The notes below the pieces were generated by a model. The model saw nothing but the letters and a program-made list of their open reading frames with translations, was not told the origin of the DNA and did no database searches. Below, in pieces: positions 1 through 11,507 of a stretch of DNA of 64,000 nucleotides; position 1 is the stretch's first letter, and each line of letters begins with the position of its first letter. The stretch lies in contig JAOWCC010000809.1 in NCBI GenBank assembly GCA_030867875.1, positions 124,001-188,000 on the forward strand, read 5' to 3'. Origin of the DNA: Actinernus sp. WN-2022. Lineage: Eukaryota; Cnidaria; Anthozoa; Actiniaria; Actinernidae. The translations under genes were made by a program, and so were the position numbers.

Positions 1-227
1 TATCTATCTCACAGAGCACAGCCATGTTTTGTCCGATGTGAGCTCTCTGTTTCGTAACCATGCATGCAGTCCTTAAGCTAATAGTTACTAAATCATTCAA
101 TGCCCAGTCATATTGTTTTCTTTCTGCAGCCAGCAAACTGTGCACAATTTTATTATTATTGCAGCCGTGATTATATAACTTACTGACTAGCTAGCTGGCA
201 GTACGTATTCATCATGTAAGTACGTAC

Positions 228-442
228 CAATCTAACCAGCGGTTCACTGCCTTTAGTTCATGGGTAGTGCTGGGACGCTCCAAATCTCCTTGCTTCTGTA
301 AATGCGTGGCCGTTTTTCTCAGCTGATTGATAAGAGGAACGTCACTGTACGAAGGTGCCGAGCTCCGGTTAAGATATTTGAGCATGTAGAGAATACCACC
401 CCCATGGTTAGAAACAGTACTTGGGTTCAGTTTCCTGCTGGC
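228..442 (-). CDS. Candidate internal exon of a host-like gene
   Basis: An open minus-strand segment starts after a pyrimidine-rich tract ending in AG (443-444) and runs to a GTACGT donor (222-227). It encodes a compact, charged, helical-looking stretch with HGGGILYMLKYL, INQLRKTA and NRWLDW. The extra residues of the longer open frame read into intron-like sequence. It may belong to the same gene as the exon at 1348-1729, which lies upstream on the same strand. The style resembles uncharacterised recombinase-like cnidarian proteins, but I recall that only loosely. No catalytic motif is visible, so no function is assigned. Confidence 0.4.
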
Positions 443-1011
443 CTGTGTGTTTGAGTGAAAATGACAAGTGATGAGAAGCCTGAGTAAACAAATGAATGGC
501 TCTAAATGAATAAATGGCTCTTCATTCACCCTGACCGGTGACCATAAGTTCAAATTCTTTGTTTTTGTTCTACAATGCAATGGATTCTTGTTGTCTAAGT
601 GACGTACCTCAATAATTACAAGTAGTCCCACAGTAAGTGTTCTGCTTGCATATTGACAACCCAATAGTAGTGGTGGGGGGCTAGGCGATTTAGCATCATG
701 AATGTTAGGCATGGTGAATGTTAGCTAGGTTATATACTCACAGTTAAGTAAATCAGATACCCTTCTATGCAGCTTGAATTTTGGAAGACGGAGTCGCCAA
801 GACTGCCCAAGGGCATGTTTCGTTCCGAGTGCAGATATCCTAAGTAGCCTGACAATATAGAAGGAATGAAAGAAAAATAATATTAAAATTAGCTGTGATT
901 CATTCCAAAGGTCGGTAGATCGACTTGGGCTCATGGTATTACCTGTAACAATATGAAAGAGTTTTGTTTTGTGAATAAACAATTTACATACCCAGCAGTT
1001 TCCCTTTACCA

Positions 1012-1301
1012 TTCCCTACTAGCAGAGATCTCTTTGAGAGAAAGGGAATTAGAGACCTGCCAGTATACAATGCTTTCTTTCATATACTGCCGTTCACAAC
1101 CTTGGACGAACCAAACAATGGAAATGGGTAGTGGGCATGGCAAACCTTACATATTGCTTACACTTTTTGAGACCATGTCAGAGTTACATGGGGGATTATA
1201 ACATTAAGGGTTACTAGGTAACCCAACGCATGCGCGACAGAGAAAGCGTTGTATACCTGCAGAGGTCTCTTCCCTTTCGAAGAGATCTCAGCTAGCAGGG
1301 A
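1012..1301. mobile_element. MITE-like element with imperfect inverted termini
   Basis: About 65 bp at 1012-1075 (TTCCCTACTAGCAGAGATCT onward) recur in inverted, diverged form at 1235-1301. The element is about 290 bp, has no coding content and lies between the two candidate exons, as expected of a MITE in an intron. No clear target duplication was seen. Confidence 0.5.
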
Positions 1302-1347
1302 ACCTAAAACCCTGCAATACGTACCAAACAAATCAAGCTATACTTAC

Positions 1348-1729
1348 AACATATTCTCTCTTTAACTTTGGAGAAGGTGGCGTTGGATATAGGTCGACCG
1401 AGACGTTCTAAATTTAGAGTCTTTGTGAAAAAGTTCTTGGCATCTGAGAGCAATTTTGAGACTGTTGATGGCATCTGATCAAGGGTTAGCGCGTATGCAG
1501 TACTATTCGTACGTTGCTTCTTGCAAGGTCTTTGGTGCTGAACTTCTTGAGAGCTGAGAGGAAGTGATACGCATTGGGCTTGGTTGAGCTGAGTGTCATT
1601 TAAAATTTGTTCCACGTCGCTTAGATTATGTTCCAATTCCACCACACTAGGATCAGAGGAAGTGCTACTGCTGTCCGAACTAGCAGAATATGAAGGGCTT
1701 AGGGAAGAGAAGTCGGAGCATTCGTCCAT
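1348..1729 (-). CDS. Candidate first coding exon of a host-like gene
   Basis: The reading frame opens with ATG at 1729 on the minus strand and stays open to a good splice donor, GTAAGT (1342-1347). The N-terminal third is acidic and serine-rich (Ser/Asp runs in residues 1-35), followed by a Lys/Arg patch (KKQR) that could be a nuclear localisation signal. A helical segment comes next, with FFTKTLNLERLGR and SKVKERI. This looks like the start of a nuclear protein. The helical part resembles the N-terminal SAM-like region of tyrosine-recombinase-derived cnidarian proteins, a low-confidence recollection. The continuing frame past the donor soon ends, which supports splicing. Confidence 0.45.
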
Positions 1730-3130
1730 AATTTCGAGGTGAGGTTTTGCTGATGGAAAATACAGATCGGGTTCACTTTCGCTTGTGCTCTCGTATAAAA
1801 CATTGGCAAAACTGCCCTGTACTGGAGTTGTATATTATCCTACGGACTCTTCTCCGTCCGACGATTCGTAATTCACTATCTTCAGTGGCTGTGGAGAGGC
1901 CAAAGACCTGCTCTCGTTGGTCTTGTCCAACGCCTCGACCGATAACGCGAGGTGCTAGAAGTGCTAGAAGTGCTAGTGAGTTTATGGAGCACGTGCGCTG
2001 TGCTTGGCGGGAAGGCTAGGTTTGTTTACGTTTGTTGGGCTACCTGTGTCGGAGGAGATCTGGGTCGAGAAAGTTATTTCTGCTTTTTTCGTGGGAAGAG
2101 GGTCATTTGAGGAGCTAAAAAACTGTGCCCGTAGTTCTAATAGGACTCTAGGTTCGCGCTGGTACATTTTTCTTATTTGTAAGTGCAAGCCAGTAAGTGT
2201 TGAGTTTATGGAGTTTATGTGGTAAGTTAAGTCGCGGTCAAAATGGCCGACCGAGAAGGCGAGAATTTCGGGCATTTAAACTTAAATATTCCAATTTTTT
2301 TTGCTCTTTAGATCTGTTCGTTGGATATGTCCGTTGTGTATTATTTTTGTTGGTGATGAACTGATGTAGTGCAAATCAGGTATGTCTAAAATGTGTATAA
2401 ATATTTGCATAACTTAAACATTATCGAGAGGTCCAACAGTACAGAAAGATGCTTATTTTTGTCGGTAGCAAATCCCACGCTCTCCTCTGTCAGCTTGGCA
2501 TGCTGCGTGAAGAAGACACAGACGTGACAGCCTGACCCTTCGCAGTTCACAGCGTCGATTTCAAAGAGCAGCTGTCCGCATCGCACTCGCAGTCCTCGTT
2601 GCACACGTTACACAGTCGCTGTAGTACACCCTGCGCGCTTCGTGTTTGGTACGCTGCTGTGAGCTTTTCGGCCAATCTGTGCACCTGTTCGGATCGGGAG
2701 AGCGGCAAGAGCTTCGAATTTCCTGTCCACACAAAAGATGAAAAAGAAAGTGGAGAGCAGTTGCGACGAACCTTTTCTCTGCTTGTTTCCGCTTGACGAA
2801 TTGGTCGCACTAGTTCTGCGCTTGTTTGGTCGCGTCGTTGCGTGTCGTCGTTGCGTGTCGTCGTTGCGTGTCGTGTCGTTCCGGTCTGGACTCGTTCTCG
2901 TTGTCGACGATTTTTATTGCTCCCCAGTACAACCACGTGATGTGCTAGCTGCAAAGGACGTGTTGCCGTTTTAAACAAATACGCTTCATTTTGCCGTGGG
3001 CCAGTTCTCGCATAGATGCGCAGAGAACGTCCAGAGTCCCCCGCGCATCTATACGCGAAGGCAGGCGCACGGCAAAATCACGGCAAAACGGACACCTGTG
3101 TATTAACATACCTGTCTTCCCTGACAAGTT

Positions 3131-3568
3131 TTAAATTCTTGTCGAATTCGCTCCGTCCACTCTGCAAGAGTTGCGATAGATCTCTCCCAAGTAAAACATG
3201 GCCTGCTTGTTCATGGCAGGATGGCGTCGACGCTTTGGCTTTTTCGCTGGTTCGGCCTGACTTTCGCCGCACTCCTGCGGAGGCGTCCACTTTCTCAGCT
3301 TCGTCCTGCAATAGTCTATTGCTTCTTTGCGCCTCTGGAACGTTTTGTCGCCGTTTTCGTCGTCGCTGCTAGTGCTGTCCTCGTCGGACCCATCGCGTAA
3401 GCGTTCTGGTGCCCTAAGGGTCAGAACGACTAGTACCGCCAAATTGAAATCGAAAGAAAGAGGTTCTTCCGGCGACGTAGCAAAAGCTTCGGGGAAGTAT
3501 GGTTCCATCGCGAGCCCCTGTCTTCGATCAGCGGCGTTGTCGAAGCTGCGGTAATCAGAAGGAGCCAT
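3131..3568 (-). CDS. Possible coding exon, unknown protein
   Basis: A GC-richer minus-strand ORF of 145 codons starts at ATG 3568. It contains an acidic Ser/Asp tract followed by a basic patch (KKPKRRRH) and ends at TAA 3131. A fair donor (CAG|GTATGT, near 3113) lies just beyond the stop in another frame, so the true model may splice slightly differently. Composition is unlike the AT-rich flanks and suits a host exon. No domain is recognised. It could also be a chance ORF in a CpG-rich stretch. Confidence 0.3.
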   Translation of the reverse strand: MAPSDYRSFDNAADRRQGLAMEPYFPEAFATSPEEPLSFDFNLAVLVVLTLRAPERLRDGSDEDSTSSDDENGDKTFQRRKEAIDYCRTKLRKWTPPQECGESQAEPAKKPKRRRHPAMNKQAMFYLGEIYRNSCRVDGANSTRI

Positions 3569-3978
3569 CGTATTCTCAATCCGTGAGTCGTCTATGAGCT
3601 GCGAGTCTTCTCCTTCGCCTTCATCGGTACCGCGGCGACCACTTCTGGGGAACAGTACATGAATACGTTGTCTCGTGCATTGCATATTGTACATTGTTGT
3701 GAAAAAAACACACACAAAAACACAAAAACACGGCACAACCCATGCAACGAACGAGTGGAAAACCATGTAACCAGCGAAAACAGGGTTGAGAAAAATGTTA
3801 AGTCCAGACACGCAAGCATATAAGCTGCAGTTATAGTTTTCACCTTAGGGTTTGCGAGTCGTTGCTGCATGGTATACAATCACAGGAACTTCGACGTTAT
3901 TATCAACTATTATTGCTATTATTGTCATTATTATTATTGTTGTTGTTGCTGTTTGAAAAAGCTCAATTCGGTAATTAA

Positions 3979-4165
3979 AGGCGCCGTGTCATGGTTTTGC
4001 GCGTGCATCGTAACGTTGTTCCATCGTTGGAAGTTAATTGGATTCCAACGGTTATAAGTTCCCTCCCTTGATGCTTGATTGAAAAGGATGTGCAATATGA
4101 GATCTACACCTAGAAGAGGGGTGCATGGAGGGGAGGGGAGTCTCTCTAACCGCGACACCGCTTCT
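3979..4165. mobile_element. TTAA-flanked MITE, copy 1
   Basis: Bounded by TTAA at 3975-3978 and 4166-4169, with inverted ends AGGCGCCGTGTCATGG and a diverged partner. The interior (about 4030-4085, TTCCCTCCCTTGATGCTTGA) matches the interior of the element at 17939-18228 in the opposite orientation. TTAA duplication is typical of piggyBac-like transposition. There is no coding capacity. Confidence 0.65.
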
Positions 4166-4654
4166 TTAATTGACAATCGTGATTTCGATTACAAGTACTC
4201 AGCCGTCTACTTGTGCTTCGCGATCTATAAACTGCCAACCACCAGCCAAACGAGAAGATCGCGATGTGTGGATCTGTTCTTCTCTTTCCTCGCCGTCTGA
4301 GCTGCGATAGTCCAAAAAAAGAAAAGACAAGAAAGAAAGAAACGCATTTAGCATTCGCTAGCTTGTTGTCGAATTGTGTTGTTCTGTCGCCATGTCGCGT
4401 TTCAAATGGTCTGTGTTTCTTTAGACTTTCGACCTCTTGCTCAAATGGGGATTACCTTGGCACTTGTGATGTCTCTTCTCCGATTCCCTCGCTTGGCAGG
4501 CTGCTGCTGCATGACGATATAAACAAAATATACGATTTATACTTATTTTATTCTATTTTACAGTTTCCTCAGTAGGTGCTTTTATTACAAAAATTAGAAA
4601 ATGAACTTCAAATATTGTAATTGTATTGTTGTCCTGTGTGGGATAACGTCGGAA

Positions 4655-4768
4655 CAACTCTTTATTAAACAAGGTACAGAAACTGCAAAATAGAGCTGCC
4701 AGGGTTATTTTACCGCCAATAAGTCATCTTATGACGTACGGTCTCACTCCCTGCGTCAGGAGCTTAAC
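4655..4768 (+). pseudogene. LINE reverse transcriptase C-terminal fragment
   Basis: A short open stretch encodes VQKLQNRAARVI, the conserved post-RT segment of CR1/L2/RTE-like LINEs. It is truncated on both sides, and the next element (4769-5188) is inserted against it. Confidence 0.5.
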
Positions 4769-5188
4769 CTCGGGTACATTAACGCCTGGGTCTCAAGGTG
4801 GCCACCCCAAATAAAGAGGGCGTAGTCTCTCTCTTTCTCTTCGTAACATTTTTACATGCAATTTTGACAAATATGATGTTGTCACTACCTTAACAATTTC
4901 GCATGACAGTTACAATGGAAACATGGAATGTGACCTTTGAACTGTAATGAAAATAATTAATTTAATGGCCTCTTACATTATGGTAAAGTGTTTATCGTAT
5001 GCCGGGGATTTTTATGCACGTGAATCAGATGGAGTTCATAGTTTATAAATCCAACGAGGACAATTGAAAATATTATCGTAACAACAACATGTTTGTCAAA
5101 GTTTGAATAAAAATATTCTTAATGAGAAAGAGAGACTATACCCCCTCTTGATTTGCCATTTCGAGACCCAGGCCTTAATGCACCCGAG
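4769..5188. mobile_element. MITE with about 75-bp inverted termini
   Basis: The left end (CTCGGGTACATTAACGCCTG at 4769) recurs as the diverged inverse at 5115-5188 (ending CAGGCCTTAATGCACCCGAG). The similarity includes a CT-rich block (TAGTCTCTCTCTTTCTC). The 420-bp element holds no ORF. A TTAA lies inside both termini, so the ends may be nested. Confidence 0.6.
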
Positions 5189-5189
5189 A

Positions 5190-6760
5190 CTGGGACGAAC
5201 TACAAACTAGACGCAAGAAACATGGCCACCATGATGGTACCTATAGTTTAAACATCATGAATGCGCGCACTTCGCCAAACACTCCACACTTGCCTCTTAT
5301 GGTATACCCCGTCCTGGCATATATATTGTATATATTGAATTTCGACAAGTGCATGCAATTTAAAAGTAATTACTTGCCTACTTTTCATATGAGCTAAACA
5401 TTTCAAAATATTCCCCTATATTCTTTGCAATTAAGTCGTCATAATCATGCAGCAGTTGTATGGAAGAGCAACTCATTCCAGCTCAGATTTCAGTATGTTA
5501 TTGACACTTACAGCATCTCATTTTTCTGAAGATGTGATGCTCTTGTGTCGAATAGTCCCTGAATGCGAGAGTCAAAAATTATCGAAAATTCCCATGTTTC
5601 TCATAAATCGAACGCTTTTCCACCCACTTATATTTTACATACATAATATATCAGTTTTAGTATATACCACACCAGTGAATATTTACTTTTCGCGCGCTCT
5701 GATTGGCTACTCAAACAGTGAATATGCGGTGAATAATTGTTACATAGAGAGAGAGGATATTACCCGGTTTTATATTGGAGTGGTAAAAGCAATATTTTAC
5801 GAATGAGCGCAGCGAACTGAGCTGAACTGATTATTGTTTTTACCACGAGAAGATAAAGCCAGCGTGTAATAAGTGTCTTTTTGTTATATAGACACAATAA
5901 AAATTATGCAAAAGGTGGAACAAGACATCATCGATATATTCACTAGTGAAGATATGGAAAATACGCCACTCAGGTCCCGGTTGCAGTATCGTTTCAATTG
6001 TACTAGTGGATTATTTTCTAGTAAAACACTCGCGTCTATATAATAAATGTAAGGAGCGATAGGCCCTTTGCAGCTAACAGACACGTGCTGATATAATACT
6101 TCATTAACGAATGAATTGAGCTCGTGATCCCCATCGGAAAGGCGTTGCCATGAATACTGGAGAGCAAGCTATCTTCAAAAACGCAGTTTTAGAAAGATCG
6201 GCAATCGATTGGAGGTGGAAAATAGCATTTACAAACAGGTTTTGCTCGTACAAGGCCTGTAAATAATTGAAGTCGGATATTTTTTGCTCTCCAGTACAAC
6301 CACGTGATTTGTTAGCTGCAAAGGGCCCATAGACCATTTTCTCAAGTATGCGCACGCAACAGGCTTGACGGGCCGGTAAATATTCCACGTGGGCAATCAC
6401 GTAGTGGTTTCCTATAACCCTCCCTATTATTTCAACCAATACTAAATCCAAGTTGCCTACATGAAGTATTTCTTGGCGGGCCGTGAGTTTTGTTAGCTTT
6501 TGTTAGACTCGTTCTGATGCGTCAGCCTTTGTTATTCAAATTATCGGCTATTGTTAAAAAATGGCGGCTATTGTTCAAAAAGCGATTGGGCGGGCCAATA
6601 TTGTGTGCGCATACCTGAGAAAATGGTGGCACATGCCGGTCAAGTTCTGACTGTATATCGAAGCAGTGAATTACAAGGTTTGTATGGGAGTTTCTTCCTC
6701 GGAATAATAACGTAAATTCAGTTACAGATCTTCTGTAATACAAGATAAATAAAGGAAGAA
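5190..6760. other. Intergenic stretch, no supported gene
   Basis: AT-rich DNA with only short ORFs lacking domains. About 40 bp at 6288-6330 (CAGTACAACCACGTGAT onward) recur at about 2925-2955, so a small dispersed repeat is present. Nothing else is supported. Confidence 0.6.
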
Positions 6761-6764
6761 GGCT

Positions 6765-7010
6765 TAGGGAAGGCGTCCAAATATCGGGCGGTAATTCCGT
6801 TCCGATCCGATTCGAAGTGGATGTACCGATTCCGATTTTGATGCCATCGGTATAAAATTCTTCCGATTCGGTCGGTATTTTGTCTGATTTGATCGGTACG
6901 TTGCCCGATTTGATCGGTACGTTGACCGATTTGATCGGTACGTTGCTCGATTTGATCGGTACGTTGCCCGATTTGATCGGTATTATGTCATGTCCGATTT
7001 GATCGGTGTT
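6765..7010. repeat. GATCGGTA minisatellite within a dispersed repeat
   Basis: A 21-bp unit containing GATCGGTACGTTGCCCGAT is repeated about six times at roughly 6880-7000. The left edge (TTAGGGAAGGCGTCCAAATA, 6767 onward) recurs inverted at about 20690-20729, also next to GATCGGTA-rich sequence. Both are therefore copies of one non-autonomous repeat with an expandable core. Confidence 0.65.
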
Positions 7011-7109
7011 TTCTCCGACCTGATGTCAACGGCATTTTCTCTGACTTTATCAATGTATAAGTATATAGAGCTACTACTAGTGTAGAATACGAGATCGGTA
7101 TTGGAAGTA

Positions 7110-7768
7110 AAATTATGCCGATTGGTGAATATATATCGTTTTGATTAAGTTTAATAATCAAGTTGTTCACTAGCTACACTTTAAAAGCAATTATGCTAAT
7201 CAGGTCACATAACTTAATGCTATAAAAATTACGAAATAAGAAGTAGATGTAATGGCTATACATCGTAACTTGTATGTAGTTTAACATTCAAACCTTTATA
7301 CTATGATAGGCATTCTCATTCTTTACGTTCTTTTACCTCGTCTGGGTACATCTCACATTATGCGGCAGTCTCACAACATAACATATTTCATCGAGTCGCT
7401 GCATGAATAACAAACTCAGTACACTCTGATAAAGTACTCCCTGTAAACCATTAGAGTTACACTGGCTTTGTATAAATCACTTTACTCTTTATACTGGACA
7501 CTGACAAACAAAATAATTTACATTTCAATTTTAGCCTCACCGCTCTGATCTAAAAGATCTATCGACCACAGCAGGAGTTGCACAACATTGCCTCGATCGA
7601 ACCGCTTAAGAATGGTGTCTAGACTTTGTGTCAGGCCTTAATACAATCATAAAATAAACAATTCAGACCACTCAGATTTTGATTCATCGCTAAAATATTT
7701 TAATGAAAAATATACATGTCAAATATTTGTGAGTGTAATACTACCATTTGCGATTGTAGTTACAAACG
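7110..7768. other. Intergenic AT-rich stretch
   Basis: No ORF with recognisable content, no clear repeat and no RNA gene was seen. Confidence 0.5.
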
Positions 7769-7911
7769 CGACGTTTGTCTCAATAAATCTCGCACTTTGA
7801 CAATGAAATGCATTCGTTTGGCGTGTGAAACAGTATTTGTGCTGTTTCACAGGCACGCAAAACTAACAAATGTTATTGGTCAAAGTGTCAGGTTTGAATG
7901 ACAAACCCGAC
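7769..7911. repeat. Foldback (palindromic) element
   Basis: The sequence folds on itself around a short loop near 7835. Paired blocks include GTGTGAAACAG with CTGTTTCACA, and CACTTTGAC with GTCAAAGTG. The overall shape is a 143-bp imperfect hairpin, consistent with a small foldback MITE. Confidence 0.6.
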
Positions 7912-8559
7912 AACTTATTCACGCTTCAAGCTTGAACGACATTCTTCGCTCGCCACTTTTTGTCTCGCCCCATTTTCCCCTGCCCAGAAAAAGGCGCACA
8001 ACGGAAAATATTTCCCCTAAGAAACGAAGACGGATTTGTTCAATGTCTTAAATTTTCACAAAATGTCAATTGATATCAGCCACAAAATCGTGTCGGCCCC
8101 AGGAAATTGGGAAATTCTAAAAACAGAGCTCTTGACGCGTAATCTACTCAGATTATGTTTTCGCCTTTTCACGGAAAGCATTATAACTTTTGAACTAAAT
8201 CGAAATCTGATAATCCCCAACACGATTTTGTAATACAAAAAGCTATCTTAAACACATGGCGAGAACATTGTATACTATGCACTAATAACTGTTACTCCTA
8301 AGGGTAAAGATTACTCCTAAGGGTAAAGATTACCGAGTCTTAACCAATCAGCGTGTAGCATTTCTAAAGCCGTCCCGTACGGAGTAACATTTACCCAGAT
8401 GAGTAATCTTTACTGTCCCAAGTAATCTGCGTATATTTCTCTGCGACACGAACAAACATTGTTGTCATTTCAATAGGTTTTACTCTTTTAAGCAAAATCG
8501 AGCAGTTTAATTGAAAAACATCCCAAAAACGTTTCTTTCTTCCAAGAGCACGGCACGCT

Positions 8560-8890
8560 TTTTACGCGGCATGTGGTAAACCGCGGACTGGACTGGACTG
8601 GACTAGTAAAACGCGGACTAGTAAAACGCGGACTAGTAAAACGCGGACTAGTAAAACGCGGACTAGTAAAACGCGGACTAGTAAAACGCGGACTAGTAAA
8701 ACGCGGACTAGTAAAACGCGGACTAGTAAAACGCGGACTAGTAAAACGCGGACTAGTAAAACGCGGACTAGTAAAACGCGGACTAGTAAATTGACTTAAA
8801 AGAAAGCACTAATTCACGCATTATCCCAATAATGCTAATGTTTCTCTATATTTAAGTAAATGTTTAGCCGGGTTGATCATCCTTGATTGT
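8560..8890. repeat. Minisatellite-bearing repeat, left copy
   Basis: It opens with GCATGTGGTAAACCGCGGAC, then three or four CTGGA units, then about twelve perfect 15-bp units of GGACTAGTAAAACGC, then a unique tail ending TTGATCATCCTTGATTGT. The apparent ORF through the array (repeating Leu-Val-Lys-Arg-Gly) is a by-product of a unit length divisible by three. An inverted copy lies at 13575-13835. Confidence 0.85.
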
Positions 8891-8894
8891 CTCC

Positions 8895-9095
8895 CAGCGG
8901 TTTCGGGGAACAAGGGAACATGCCAAAAACTCCGTTGGGAACAGGAAACAGAGGAACATGAATAGAGGTTTTAGGGAACAAGGAAACAATTTCCATTTTT
9001 CTAAATGGAAAAATTGACTGTTTCCCTGGAAAAATGTTTGGGAACAAGGGAACAAAAGGTAATTTTCGTTGGGAACAAGGAACCCCCTGGGAGAC
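8895..9095. repeat. Degenerate GGGAACAAGG tandem repeats
   Basis: At least seven spaced copies of GGGAACAAGG-like motifs occur in 200 bp with no open frame of interest. It is a low-complexity, locally expanded sequence. Confidence 0.6.
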
Positions 9096-9099
9096 CCTC

Positions 9100-10160
9100 G
9101 TAAATACAAGCTGAACAAATCAGTGATGGTGCATGACTTCACGTGTTCAAACAGTCGATGGAATATTAGTATAATCTCCGACAGTTCACTAAGCGGTAGT
9201 CCTATAAATTACAGTGACGAGCAAAAGTGTGACCTCCGTGTGTTTCGCATACTTTCGTCGCGACATCCATTGAAGTGACTCAACAGACTCAAGTACGAGA
9301 ACAGCCTGTCAAATAATCAAACAAAACCACAAACGACTGTGAAACAGGGACAGTGCGAGAAGTCTATTGATATATTGAAGACTTCGTCTAACTTCGAAAG
9401 ATTCGATTCCAACTACAGTTAGACCATCTTCTAGAGCTCACCGGTTTGCTATAACCTTTTTTACAAATGGAGCCGGCCGACATTCTAGTTGACCGAGACA
9501 GCAAAATGCCGGGTGACACGAACCGTTTGTCAATTCGATATTTTAGCAATTTCCTGTCTAGAATACGGGAAAACAAAAGAAAACCAATCCCAAGAAGACA
9601 ATAACATATATCTTTATTTATACACAGAATCCCATTCATTTACAAATGCTCTTCCAGAGAGCCCTGTGTCCTAAGTAAAAAGTTGACGTTCAGAATGAGC
9701 TGTGTCACGCAACATAGTGTTCCACAGAATGGCCCCCCTATATGAGAAACTCTTTTTCAGTGCTTCGCTATTATTAGGCCTAGGAATGAAGCAGGTATTG
9801 TTTGATTGCCTTAGTTTATGTTGATGGCTGTTTGATGTAGGGGTAAATATATCAGTCCGGGATTTTGGTTCCTGGATTTTGGTACCTTATTTTGAAAAGT
9901 CTTTGGTTTTTCACACCATTTTCTTTTCGCTTTAGAAGAATTTGGGGGCAATTTGGACATTTCTTGTAAACCCAGGAATCGACAAGTTCAGGCGAAAAGT
10001 TGTCATGCACTAGTAATAATCTTATTGTGTTAGATCATCGCTACCCTGGTTCTTAAAAGTTTGACTTTATCATTTTCTCTTTAGTTTTACATACATTTCC
10101 TTAGGAATACCAGAAAAATACCCTAGTGAAAACACAACATTCCTTGAGGTGTTTGTTTAC
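9100..10160. other. Intergenic stretch, no supported gene
   Basis: Short ORFs only. No domain, splice-consistent exon or strong repeat was found. Confidence 0.5.
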
Positions 10161-10167
10161 AGACCGA

Positions 10168-10215
10168 CTTATACAATACAACTTTATTAGCATTCCCATA
10201 TACATAAATGGTATT
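10168..10215 (-). mobile_element. LINE 3'-end scrap
   Basis: TTTATTAGCATTCCCATATA and the following bases are nearly identical to 11536-11575, the 3' end of the LINE at 11508-12725. This is therefore a heavily 5'-truncated copy of the same family. Confidence 0.55.
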
Positions 10216-10249
10216 GCTTTACAAGTAAATGAGCTGTCACTAACTCAAT

Positions 10250-10969
10250 CATGTTAAGGCATGGTTTGAACATGAATACGAGGCTACAGCTATTTTCTTG
10301 AATAGAGTCACTTGAATTTGCTCAAATCCTAGAGCAATAGTCGTTATAACTAATCTCAGCGTTTTTAGTCGTCCTAATACAACATTTTGGTAAAATGTAT
10401 ATCACGTGACCAACCACGTGATCACAAAAAGTTGAAAATTAAACTAAAAACGGGGTGGTGCATTGTATATTTTAAGTAACGATTTTGTGGTTTTCTGATT
10501 ACACTTGTGGTTGGCTTTAAAGATCAGTTCGGAATGGTTGACCCTGATAGACTGTTAAGGCAAAAATATAGAAAACAGGTCACGTGACCTATTCTTGGAA
10601 CCATTTTCCGCCATTTATATCCTCTTCAGTGATAAAAAAGTCAACCATTCCGGACACAGTCTCATTTCCCATAATAAGCTTAACATTTCCAACCGAAAAT
10701 CTGAAACAAAACAATAACTTCCGCCACCCCATTTTGATTTCTTTGTTTTATCAGCCTTAAGGTCACGTGACCTTCAAAACACCAAAATACCGATACTTGA
10801 ATGTTAAGACACACGATTACCGTATTATTCCAAAGTTATAGGGTATTTCATACATAAACAACAAAGATAACGAATTTTGAATGTTTTATCAGAACTGCTC
10901 AAAACCTAGCCGAGCGGACGACCTCGTACCGTCTGAAAATCAGGCTACTCAAAACCATGCCTTAACATG
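10250..10969. mobile_element. Possible 720-bp non-autonomous transposon
   Basis: An 18-bp inverted terminal repeat, CATGTTAAGGCATGGTTT, lies at 10250-10267 with its exact inverse at 10952-10969. The interior has no ORF but several TCACGTGA / CACGTG palindromes (about 10402, 10418, 10580, 10763). No clear target duplication was seen, so the class is unknown. Confidence 0.5.
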
Positions 10970-11507
10970 CTTGAGAAGCGAACGATTTTAAATATCTGTT
11001 ATACTAGTATAACGTGCCTGACTGTTTTTTTACTGTGAAATTCGAGGTGTTGGTATGATAAGTGGTTCTAATTACCAACCGCAGTATTCGAATAAATGGC
11101 GGGAGAGCAAGCATTCGTGTTTACCGCTCTGCTTTTAATTCTTGCTGTATTTATGCGAAAACGAAGGCGATTTTTACAAAAATTGCGATCAATGGACATC
11201 TGTTCAAATGAGTCGAAGAAGAAGAATAGCAGCATTTCTCACAATACAACAACAGAACGGAGGTAATCGCAGAAGAAGTAAATCAGTCTGGGTTAATATC
11301 CAAGACCACAGTTCTGGTTTGAGCACCTCTGTGGCATGAGCATTTCAGAGTAAGCAGGGAAACATTTTATTTGATTTGCGGCCTCGTTGGCCCACAACTT
11401 ATGAAGCAAAATACAATCCTGCGTGAAGCAATTACCGTAGAGAAGCGGGTAGCTGTTGCTCACTGGCGATTCTAAGAAGCGACACATGCAATGCAAAAGG
11501 TCTGCTA

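Noticed and set aside
8573..8794. ORF repeating Leu-Val-Lys-Arg-Gly
   Set aside because: It is the translation of a perfect 15-bp minisatellite; the unit length alone keeps it open.
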